Shown: positions 20,927 through 31,004 of the stretch, piece after piece
How the letters are laid out: each line of letters opens with the position of its first letter
Numbering within the stretch: position 1 is the stretch's first letter
Source of the DNA: Erodium maritimum
Taxonomy: Eukaryota; Streptophyta; Magnoliopsida; Geraniales; Geraniaceae
Length of the DNA: 64,000 nucleotides
Direction of reading: 5' to 3'
Assembly: GCA_963921825.1 (NCBI GenBank)
Contig: OY997589.1
Coordinates: 83,436,523 to 83,500,522 of the forward strand
The notes under the pieces: model-generated
Told to the model about the DNA's origin: nothing
Databases searched by the model: none
The model's input: only the letters and a program-made list of their open reading frames with translations
Program-made: the position numbers and the translations under genes

Positions 20927-23810
20927 TGTCACGCCCCAAATCCGGTTATGACCGGACTCGAGACGCGACTAAAGATTTATAGTAAAACAAGAAGAAAGAA
21001 GAATAAATAAAGTTCCAAATGATATAAACCTTTCAAAATGTAAAGAGTCACAGCTCAATAGTAAAGTACAAAATCCAACATAAAAGGAGTACACGTCTCT
21101 AAAACTAGCTAAACCCTCAACAACTCCCAAGCTCCGAGAGTCCGGCTAGTACTGCTCCCGCTCAACACCTGAAACACCACAAAGACAGGAGGGGTGAGCT
21201 TACGCTCAGTAGGGAAAATGCATAACCGAGGCGACCTTTCATTTTAATAAATAGGAGTTCACAAGTTCATTCAAATATTAATAAGACGGGAAACCAACAA
21301 ATGATAAAATACGGAGGCAACCAAATGTTTAACAATTTCAAAGTGTCAACAGTAATCATACGGAAATGAAAGGAATTAAATCATTTCTTTGAAAGTCAAT
21401 AGAAACTAGTGCGTCCAATTAATGTCGTGGGACATGAAGTCTCCACCCTCCGATCCACAATACTCGTTGTGTCATGTCGGATTTTCCTCGGTCCAGAGGA
21501 GGCGCATAACGTCAAGGATGCCGGTAACAACCCATGAGGGCGCTTATCGTCGGGATTCTCGGAAACGTTTCCAAGGGACCATATGTCATAGGGAACCAAG
21601 GTATTACTCCCGTAGGACGTATACACTTGGGTGAATCAACCAATAACCATCCCCGCAGGGTAAACCATCCAATTGCCCCGCAGGGTCCAATAATCAATGC
21701 CCCACAGGGTCCAATAATCAATGCCCCGCAGGGTCCAATCCACCGGCTATGATACTACCCCACACCGGTACTTCCTTCGGCGTAGGTACCGTGTCGGATA
21801 CCAAGTCATCGGCTTAGGTACTACCCCACACCAACATTCCCCTTTGGTGTGGGTACCTTACAAGCACTACCCCACCCGCAACGTGGGTGCCATACCGATA
21901 TAGATCCACACTCAAAGGTTCACAAGAGAATAACATACTCAACAAACATGGTGCAACCAAAGCTTAATAAATCACAATATTATCACGACACACCACAAGA
22001 ATCAATGTAGCCTTACACTTACCACTTACTTACCAATCGTACTCCATCGATCTATCATTCACCCGATCATGTCCCATTTAGCACAAACAATTACACTCAA
22101 AGTTCACACAATCTTTCATCCAAGCATTCGATCAAATAAGCATTGAAGCATTCATCTTTGATCAATCGAATTATCTAGTTGTATTAGACTCTTACCCTAT
22201 CCAAACTAGGCAACCAAGCATGTGAAGCTAACACAACTAATCCGAGGGCTCATCACGGCCTCTCTACCAGTAAATCAATTCCCAAGTATTTAAAGCAAGT
22301 TACACTAGTGATTCACATCCTAAGCATGCTTACTAGACACGTCCGCTTATTAGTAATTGAAAGACATTTATTCTAGTAATTCGCAACCTATAGGCAATTC
22401 TAGGACCTTTCCGATTTTATTAACCTAATAGGCATACTAAGCGCTAGTTAACTGAGAAGTTAAGACTTTCCCTACCTCGTGGTCTTCCTCTAATAATACT
22501 CTGCTGTAAAGTCGATTAGCCTCTCCTCCGTTCTTCACACGGGTTCCGGAGTGGTCTTCGTCCCTCTAGCTCGGTTCCAAGGCCTTCCCTCCTTTCGAGC
22601 TCGGTCTCACGGTCTTGGAACACAATTAAACTCTAATTAAAGGCTAACCAAAAAGCAAGCAAAGTACCAAAACATCCCCAAAAGTTCAGTTCATAGCAAA
22701 GATCTTGATGGAAAACACCTCAAAAGAACCCAAAACTGATCTGCCACGGAGAGGGTCACGGAGCCGTGACACCACCCGTCACGGATGACGTCACGGAACC
22801 GTGACGTTTGCCGTCACGGACCCCTTCACGGAGCCGTGACGCCTCCCATCACGGTATCCGTCACGGATCCGTGGCAGGTCTGGGCAAACTCGCCCTTCTT
22901 CAACCTCCAGCCCCTTTTTCCCGAAAAATCACCTCCAACCTCCATTTTCAGTCATCCCCAGCTCCCAAAACAGTTAAATACCTCCAAAACTCCTCTACCC
23001 ATGGTTGGAATCAACAACCAACAATTTTCCAAGGATTTTCCAAATCAAAACCAAACCAAAAACCCAATAAAACCCAAGGATTTCAATCAAACATCAACAA
23101 ATACTTCTCAACAACAACATCTAACACTTATCAAACAAAACCCAACAACTTCTAGCAAAACCAAGCAAAACCCATGAAATGAAATGAAAGGAAAAATAGA
23201 TTTGGATAGTATTCTTACCCTTAGGAGAGTGAGATGAAGAAGATGGTGAGATTTTGTAGAAGGAAAAGGTAGAAAATGGACCCAAGTTGTCTCTTTTCTC
23301 TTGCTTCTTCTTCAAGACTCCATGAGAGCTCTCTTCTCTCCCTTTTTCTCTATGTTTCGGCTACAACAATGAAATGGGCTGAATTGTGATGCTTCAATTT
23401 CTTTAATAGACCTAATTGTAAAAGGACCAAAAGCCCCTTTAGCTATTTTCCCACTTAATGGTCCTTAGGAGGGTATAATGGTCCAAGACTACTTCTTTCC
23501 TCTCTTCCAATATTTTATGGACAAGTGTCCAAGTAGGGTCCATTAGTCTCCAATTTAATTTCCAGCACATTAATTAATTAGGCTTTAGTCGATATAAAGT
23601 CCAATTTTGACCAAAGTTGACTTTTCCCAATATTATACTCAAACGAAAGGAAATGGCCCAATTAAGCCAACCGTGATGACGGCTAAGCTTTTTGGGCCCC
23701 AGAATAGCCCCGAGTGACTTCTGGAGTCTTCGGTTGACTTTTCCGGCCGAAAGTCAAACTTGACTAAAAATCACCGGTTCGATCGGGATCGACCGGGGGC
23801 GGTTCTTACA
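20927..23810 (-). repeat. Long terminal repeat, about 2.9 kb
   Basis: The LTR starts TGTCACGCCCCAAATCC and ends TTACA, which on the coding strand is TGTAAG...GGGGCGTGACA. It contains short GGTGTGGGGTAGTA-type repeats (about 21660-21900). It also contains a cluster of TCACGG/CCGTGA inverted pairs (22742-22885). The same LTR type makes the solo LTR at 38153, and related but distinct LTRs flank the element at 45618. Confidence 0.85.
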
Positions 23811-23860
23811 ATCTACCCCCTTATAATAATTTCGCCCTCGAAATTAAAAACAAAAGTACC

Positions 23861-25192
23861 TCAAAGGTCGAACAAGTGAGGGTACTTCTCCCGTATCTTG
23901 TCCTCTCGCTCCCAGGTCGAGTCTGCTCCCTGGTGCTTCCATTGCACTCGAACCAAAGGGATAGTAGTCTTCCGCAAGACCTTCTCTCCCGTATCCAAAA
24001 TCCTGACGGGCTGCTCCTCATAAGAGACATCATCGGCCACCTCGATGTCTGCCCACTCGATAACATGAGAGGGATCCGCCGTGTACTTCCGCAATTGGGA
24101 AACATGGAAAACGTTATGCACGTTCCCAAGCTGCGGTGGCAATGCCAACTAATAAGCTACGGCTCCATCTCTATCCAAGATCTCAAATGGTCCAATGAAT
24201 CGCGGTGACAGCTTGCCTCCGCCGTGGTTGAACCGCAGTAGGCCCTTCATCGGGCTCACCCTCAGAAATACATGGTCTCCGACTGAGAACTCAAGCTGTC
24301 TACGACGTCTGTCTGTATAGGTCTTCTGACAACTCTGTGCGGTCTTCAACCGCTCTCTAATCAGTGCGACCTTCTCGGTCGTCTCTCTGACCATATCTGG
24401 CCCAAGTAAACTCCGGTCCCCTACCTCAGCCCAACACACGAGCGACCTACATGGTCTGCCGTACAAAGCCTCAAAGGGTGCCATCCCAATGCTGGACTGA
24501 TAACTGTTGTTGTACGCGAATACTGCTAAAGGTAGGTGATCCTCCCATGATCCCCGAAAGTCCAGTACACAAGCTCGAAGCATGTCCTCCAGAATCTGTA
24601 TAATGCGCTCTGACTGTCCATCTGTCTGTGGGTGATAAGCTGTACTAAGCAGCACCTCAGTCCCCAACGCCTTCTACAGGCTCTCCCAAAATCTGGACGT
24701 GAAGCGAGGATCCCTATCAGATACAACTGACACCGGTACTCCATGAAGGAGAATAATCTCTCTAACGTATAACCGGCTCAACACATCAACAATGTCGGTC
24801 ATTCGCATGGCCAGAAAATGTGCCGACTTGGTCAGTCGGTCAACCACAACCCAAATAGCATCGTGCCCTTTAGGCGACCTCGGCAATCCACATACAAAAT
24901 CCATGGTGACGTGTTCCCACTTCCACTCAGAGGTCGGTAAAGGCTGTAGTAAGCCGGCAGGACGCTGATGCTCGGCCTTCACCTGCTGGCAGGTGAGACA
25001 TCTCGATACAAAATCTGCGACTGCTCTACGCATCCCGCTCCACCAGAACTGTCGTCGGATGTCTCTATACATCTTCGTGCCACCAGGGTGCACAACAAGA
25101 TGGGAGTGATGAAACTCTCTCAACACAGTGTCCCTACAACCTCGTGGTACAAACAACCGTCCTCTATAACGGATACTCTGATCAGCACTCAA
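23861..25192 (-). pseudogene. Integrase and chromodomain remnant of the Gypsy fossil
   Basis: Minus-strand reading shows the integrase zinc-finger end and core ([72 protein letters not shown]). After it comes the chromodomain typical of chromoviruses (VQWKHQGADSTWEREDKIR). Chromodomains guide integration toward heterochromatin. The remnant is a fossil and is not functional. Confidence 0.9.
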
Positions 25193-25721
25193 CTCCCAAC
25201 CCTCGATCTCAGCACCGCCTACCAGTCTCTCACGAATCCCTGCCGTCTCTCCCTTTTTCTCTATGTTTCGGCTACAACAATGAAATGGGCTGAATTGTGA
25301 TGCTCCAATTTCTTTAATAGACCTAATTGTAAAAGGACCAAAAGCCCCTTTAGCTATTTTCCCACTTAATGGTCCTTAGGAGGGTATAATGGTCCAAGAC
25401 CACTTCTTTCCTCTCTTCCAATATTTTATGGACAAGTGTCCAAGTAGGGTCCATTAGTCTCCAATTTAATTTCCAGAACATTAATTAGTTAGGCTTTAGT
25501 TGATATAAAGTCCAATTTTGACCAAAGTTGACATTTCCCAATATTATACTCAAACGAAAGGAAATGACCCAATTAAGCCAACCGTGATGACGACTAAGCT
25601 TTTTGGGCCCCAGAAAAGCCCCGAGTGACTTCCGGAGTCTTCGGTTGACTTTTCCGGCCGAAAGTCAAACTTGACTAAAAATCACCGGTTCGACCGGGAT
25701 CGACCGGGGGCGGTTCTTACA

Positions 25722-27060
25722 GAGGTGGTGGTTCCGTCTTCATGGGAAACATCGACGACTATTTCCCACCAACAATGGGGGATGGTGAGGAAACTGAGGT
25801 CTCCAAAGACCCCTCGTAAGGATACTCTCTTGCGTATCATTACAAACGCGTGGGGGAGGGCTGTTGAAGGTCTTGTGGTCAAGGATCTAGGGCCGAGGCT
25901 TTTTGGTTTTTACTTCCGATCCCCTGAGGCTTGGGCGTGGGTCCGAGGCAATGAGCCTTGGTGCTTTGATGGTCGGGCCCTACTGCTTGGTGACCTGGAT
26001 CCGTGTGCTCGGGAGATGCCAATTCTTGACCGGGTACAGTTGTGTGTGCACGCAAGGGGTCTACCGCCTCTTGTAAGAACAAGGGGAATGGGTACCTCCA
26101 TTGGGGACATGTTGGGGGCGTGGTTGGATGTCCCATGTGACCAATGGGGCATGTGTTGGGGTGGAACTGGTAAAGTTCGGTTCTAGCACCTCCTCGAGAG
26201 GCCATTCTGAAGGGGACTAGTCCTTCGCTTCAAGGAGTTCCTTGAGTCGATCCAAGTTGACCTCAACTACTCTAAGCTTCCAAGTTATGCTTACAATTGT
26301 GGTCGTCTCGGCCATGTTCTGAAGAAGTGCAAGTGGGCAGTCAAAAGTCCCATATGGTTTGATTCCTCTCTGTTGGAGTACTAGAGAGATAAGAAGGTCA
26401 AAGCCTATGCGACAAATTGGGGGGAGGTTGATCGTTCGCCTATTCCCAAAGGCGTCGTCCTTAAGGGTCCCTTGGCTCTAGATACCCCCCCGGGTTTCCA
26501 CATGCTCCGTCCCTCCTGGTCTGGGGAATCGTGGTACTCAGTCCCATGATAACTCGGTCATGGATGCCCTATCACCGCTTTTTGGTGAGTTAGGGGGTGG
26601 AGCACGCGAGGGTCCGGGAACAAAGGATGCTGAAGCTCCATCACCTGCTGGAGTACCTGGAGAGGGCACTGGAGCCCTCAAGAGGTGAACAACTTGAGCA
26701 CCTCGGGAGGAGCAGGTCAGGGCGGGGAAGTAGCCTCGCCAGGAGGAATGAGAGGCTGGATGAGCATCGGGGACTGGCCCTAGAAGGGGTCCCATGCTGA
26801 TGCTTTGCCTCCCACCATCACCAGTGTTGAGATCCTTCAGGATTTCCGGTACCCCCTTCCAACTTTTCGTATTATGTCCCTGCCCATGAGGCGTCAAAAT
26901 ACCGCTTGTGACGGTTATGGTAGTACGAGCATCAGTGAACCATTGTTTATCTAATCTAACCTTTTTGTGGTCGAGGAACCTGTTCTTCGACATACGATAA
27001 TGTAATAGCTTTTTCGATATAATAATATTGGAACTTTCGCTTAAACATTTATTTTACTAC
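25722..27060 (+). mobile_element. Right part of the split LINE: ORF1 with DUF4283 and zinc knuckle
   Basis: The reading continues from the left part: VEGLVVKDLGPRLFGFYF, PWCFDGRALLLG, VHARGLPPLVRT, MGTSIGDMLGAWLDVPCD. This is the DUF4283 domain of plant LINE ORF1 proteins, which bind RNA. A knuckle follows (NCGRLGHVLKKC, with the first Cys replaced by Tyr). Stops after GTGKVRF break the frame. Directly after ORF1 comes the 3' sequence shared with 59130-59628, with no endonuclease or reverse transcriptase in between. The copy is therefore an ORF1-only, non-autonomous form. Confidence 0.75.
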
Positions 27061-28560
27061 AAGCTTAAAATTATAATTATACTTTAACCCACGTCCCCAC
27101 TTCAATTGATATTAGACGTCTTCTAAATGATCTAGAGACTTATATTGTGTGACGAAATCCTTTTTCTAGCCAAGTGGCCGAGGCATGTCGTAAGTATATC
27201 ATTAATATATTATCTGCTGATCTCTACTATTATTGCCTATGTGAATCTCCGTATTTGAAGCGTGACTGGCAGTGGGCATCAATAAGCATTTTCTTTATCT
27301 TTATCATCAAAAAAATATTTCCCGATATATATATGGTTATAATATCATTTATCTTGCATTCAAATTTTTAATGACCTAATTTTAGCAGTCGTCATGCCCT
27401 CTTCCTTCTCGGAAGTCACGACGGCTTCTCTTGGTTCATGTAATCGTTGGCTTCTTCTCTTTGCCATTGTGCCATGGGGCCGAGCACGACGACTGAATCC
27501 TTGGTGCATCTACTGGTATTCATGGGAAACGCGACTCTATAAACCTAGGGTTACGCGAACAATGGTGGAGGTGTTTTCATCCGAGTCCGGCAACCTCCGT
27601 TTGTCGAGCAACGATGGGGTGGGAGCAAGGTCGCTCTGGGCGTCATCTCCTTTATCTCCGCTCTTGTAGTTTCGGATTAAAAGCAGATCTCCCGGTCAAA
27701 TATCAACGATTGCCGATGGGGCATCGATGCAGGAGCGGTAGGTACTGGTGCTCTTCTCCACTAGGGGGCGGAACACAACCAGCCGTTCTCCTGTTGGAAA
27801 GGAGGTAGGACGAACCAGACCATGTTGGGCGGTGCGCCTAGAGACGACTTTGTTGGGCGATGCAAGTTTCGACCTGGATCTAGGGTTTCTGAATCGTGTC
27901 GTTGTTCGGGCCGGGTCCCACGTGATGGTTTTGGGTTGAGAATTGGAGGCCCAAACCTAGCTGACGGTGCTGATGGGCGGGGGGAGGACGGGTTGGGCTT
28001 GATCCCCTGGACCTTGGGCCGAGAAGCTGGGATGGATCGAGGGTAAGGGGCCTGGGTCAGGACTGGATCAACTTTGGGCCGAGGAGGAGGGACAAATTGG
28101 GCAGGCCCAGGACAAGGGCGGGAGGGCCCGATCCCAAACCGTGGGATAACGGCCCGGGAAGCTCAAGGCCCAAACTATGAGGCTTGAAGTGGGGCGGGGA
28201 GACCTGGGAGTCTGTGGGACCGGGACGATGCGTTGACCCGTAACATTTTGTGTTTGAGGGTGGCCGACGAACGAAGCCGGGTCAAGGAGGATCCAATTCA
28301 TGTTTTTTCCACTAATTCAAAGGGAGCGACAATTGCAATGACGGAATGAGTCTGAAGGGGTCTAAAGGGGGGTCGGCCGGTTGTACCACCCCTCTGGACG
28401 TAAGGTGGCAGCGGTTCCACCAAAAGCCAGCGAGGTACTTCCCTACCAGCTCGGAGGTCAGAAATCCCGCGTTTTGAAGCCCTACCAGTATCATTCAAGG
28501 GCGAACGACGCACGCTGACACCCTGGGGAGTATATATGTACTCCACCGGTATTACTATCC
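27061..28560. other. No gene recognised; GC-rich repeat-like DNA
   Basis: AT-rich sequence (27061-27380) is followed by GC-rich sequence (27380-28500) full of GGGCC and GGGTTGGG phrases like retroelement leaders. Open frames on both strands have no family signature. A phrase at 27170-27195 resembles a tRNA box A but has no partner. Confidence 0.3.
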
Positions 28561-29214
28561 GGTAATGGGTCCGCTCTATTCTAGCTTCCGCCAGTCTAGT
28601 CTCGATGTATCGGTGTCGTCAAACGCTACTACAGTATCATCATTTAGGCGTTTTCAGGAAGTAGTCAGAAACTCTGAGTTTTTTATTTTCTTCTTGAGTA
28701 TCTTACATTGCGGGAACTCATTTTATGTTTATTTCATTTTCATTTTGGCTCATGTTTTAGTACTCTACGGTCCTATAAACATTGTTTATTATTAATATAC
28801 CCAATCTTATCTTCAAAAAAAGTTTAATGACCTTGAAAGATATGCCTAACATAAAATACTATCTCCACGTATTTTGCTGGTATATTATGTCCAGAGATTC
28901 AATTTGTATGGTGGAGCCTTTTTTCGAGCCGCCTTGCTTTGTCAGGACAGCATTAATAATACTCTGCTGATTTGTACTATTAGAGCCCACGTGAACTGCC
29001 ATATATATATATTTAAAACGTGTTTAGGTATGTTTATTGAGTTAGGTGATAAACTCAATTAAAATTCGGTCACATGATAAGTACGTATATGAGATATCCA
29101 ATTTTAAGCAATATATTAAAATAAGACGTTCATATTATAGATCAAGTACTTGAAGGTTTATGTTTAAAAGACTAAAGTAAGCTGTACATGAACACGTTTT
29201 AACACAAACCTTAT
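28561..29214. other. AT-rich spacer with a repeated block at 28950-29130
   Basis: No gene is seen. A T-rich stretch ends in a short A run at about 28817. The block from CTGCTGATTTGTACTAT to ATATCCAATTTTAAG (about 28968-29110) is about 85-90 percent identical to 59717-59866, where it also follows LINE debris. Confidence 0.5.
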
Positions 29215-29700
29215 ATTTTTAAAACGAGTATATGGGGTATTGTGTTACTGTAAACTGTACACCTTAAAGGTTACAACATAAATGTTCAGGATTCCAGATA
29301 TTTGTCCCGATCGACCGTAGTCCACCAGACGCTCATGGACTTAACTCACGAGTTCCCCTTACCGACATTTCAAAAATAATAAATCTTAAGGATCTAAAAT
29401 AAACAACCAAAGACCTAATCGACCTAGGAGTAAAAGAAAATACAGACCCAAAATAACTGGGAGTAGTGCTTTGAATACGGCTTTCCCGAGACTTCCCAGC
29501 ACTGGTAGTCCCGGGTCTATGGGTATAGGTCCCGGGGAGACCTTCCCACCCCCGTCGGGTCCTATCATTTTTCCGGCGGAGGGTCAAGTCCCTCCATCTG
29601 CAGTTCCTGGGCGCGTTTCAGCGTAGCCTTCTTGTACCTTTCTTCTTGAGTACCTGCTGCTTCATTTACCCCATCCTCTTGTGGCTGCATTAGGTGAGGC
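29215..29700 (-). mobile_element. LINE tail with ORF1 end, minus strand
   Basis: It parallels the LINE at 54903-56254. Shared blocks are TTCCAGAT.TTTGTCCC, CGTAG.CC, CGCTCATGGA, the GGTATAGG.CCC.GG block near 29523 and the CCTCCCCACCC-type block. The 3' end faces left. What remains of coding sequence is the C-terminal end of ORF1. It is 5'-truncated, and no target duplication was identified. Confidence 0.5.
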
Positions 29701-30118
29701 CATACCACCAGTTATTTTGTTCGAAGCTCTTTGACGATTTAAAATTTAAGTTGATAAGTAGATGTATGAAGATACTTATTGAGAGATCAGTTTATCGACA
29801 CATTTTTTATGTAGGACGCATATTTTAACACTCCATCTCACGTGTGAGTCTTGCATGTAGTACATGTGGGCACCGAGGAGAGGTTCATTAATACAGACTC
29901 AAGCCAACTCTGTTACCATGTCAAAACTCATTCCAATCGAAAAACTCAAGCGGACAAATGGAGGCGTCAAGTTGATATCAAAATGTTAATTCATCCACAC
30001 ATTTTCTCAACTAACTAGATTCGACATTCAAGTTTTATATCACTTTACATTGTTTCGATAATAAATGACAAAAATATAACAAGTTTTACACAATTTATTT
30101 ATACGGAAAATAATTATA
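29701..30118. other. Spacer, nothing recognised
   Basis: AT-rich sequence without open frames, repeats or RNA signatures that I could identify. It ends at the 9-bp duplication of the next MITE (ATAATTATA at 30110-30118). Confidence 0.4.
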
Positions 30119-30620
30119 GGGTTAAATGTTGAAACTTACCCTTATGTATTGGTCACGAACACTATGCTACCCTCCTTTTCAAAATCACATTTGCGGTACC
30201 TTATCTATTGGTCACACGATTCCGTTAAGAAAAATGGACGGTGAAAAGCCGTTTTTTTTTTCATTCCGTTAGTCATATGACCTTAAGTGTCATATAATGG
30301 ATGGTAAAAAGACAGTTTTTTTCCCTTAAGTATTTGACCTCTATATATTTTATAAGGAACAACAACGAGGGTGCAATGGTAATGTTTCTTATAAAATGTA
30401 TAAAAGTCAAATAATTAAGGCAAAAATGGCATTTTACCATCCATTATATGACACTTGAGGTCATACGACTAATGGAATGAAAAAAAAAGGCATTTTACCG
30501 ACCATTTTTCCTAACGGAATCGCGTGACCAATAAATAAGGTACCACAAATGTGATTTTGAAAAGGAGGGTAACACAGTGTTCGTGAGCAATACATAAGGG
30601 TAAGTTTCAACATTTAACCC
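30119..30620. mobile_element. Mutator-like MITE, family 1 copy B
   Basis: The 502-bp inverted-repeat element begins GGGTTAAATGTTGAAAC and ends CATTTAACCC. It has a perfect 9-bp duplication ATAATTATA at 30110-30118 and 30621-30629. It matches the copy at 549-1024 along its whole length with many substitutions, including the central ATAATGGATGGTAAAA and AACAACGAGGGTGCAATGG blocks. Confidence 0.9.
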
Positions 30621-30639
30621 ATAATTATAAGATAAGTTA

Positions 30640-30800
30640 TACAAGCAACACAGACATACTCCAAGAGACGCAACACGCAGCGCAACATCAAGTGCACATA
30701 AAACTACAATAAATACAATTATTCGGTCAGACGGAGTTTAACTCAAGACCTCACACATGAAGGCTTGAGCCTTAACCGCTAGGATGTCCCCTTGGAGACG
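30640..30800 (-). mobile_element. Candidate tRNA-derived SINE
   Basis: On the minus strand GGGGACATCCTAGCGGTTAA followed by GGCTC looks like a tRNA box A. About 30 bp later GAGGTCTTGAGTTAAACTCC looks like a box B. This spacing is that of a pol III promoter in a tRNA-related SINE. The tail would extend left toward 30640. I did not find target duplications or a second copy in the window, so the call is tentative. Confidence 0.5.
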
Positions 30801-31004
30801 GAAACAAAATGTATTCTTTTTCTTATTCTATTAATCATAATAACAAAATAAAGTGGAAATTACATTTCTAAAATCATGGTGTTTCTATACATTATAAAGA
30901 AAATAAACATTTTTATTCATTTCATTTCGCCCTAATTAAGATAGCATTAGAGGTATGAAATCTACTCATAAAAATTAACAATACTAATATTACACAAATT
31001 TGAT

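Larger units (their letters stand above)
20927..25721 (-). mobile_element. Ty3/Gypsy chromovirus (Tekay/Del-like) fossil
   Basis: The element is bounded by TGTCACGCCCC on the left and GGTTCTTACA on the right, with target duplication GAGGT at 20922-20926 and 25722-25726. Read on the minus strand, it has LTR sequence at both ends (20927-23810 on the left, about 25247-25721 on the right). A purine tract AAGGGGGTAGATTG adjoins the left LTR, and part of pol remains. The copy is incomplete and cannot be active. It carries several breaks and lacks gag, protease and reverse transcriptase. About 11 differences over some 475 compared LTR bases (about 2 percent) suggest an age of order one million years at commonly used rates. 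It is inserted in a LINE. Confidence 0.9.

Noticed and set aside
22742-22885. Regularly spaced short repeats resembling a CRISPR-like array
   Set aside because: The units are palindromic TCACGG pairs with irregular spacing inside a plant LTR; CRISPR arrays are not expected in a nuclear plant genome.
27174-27200. tRNA-like phrase TAGCCAAGTGGCCGAGGC
   Set aside because: It resembles a box A, but no box B or cloverleaf follows, so it is neither a tRNA gene nor a supported SINE.
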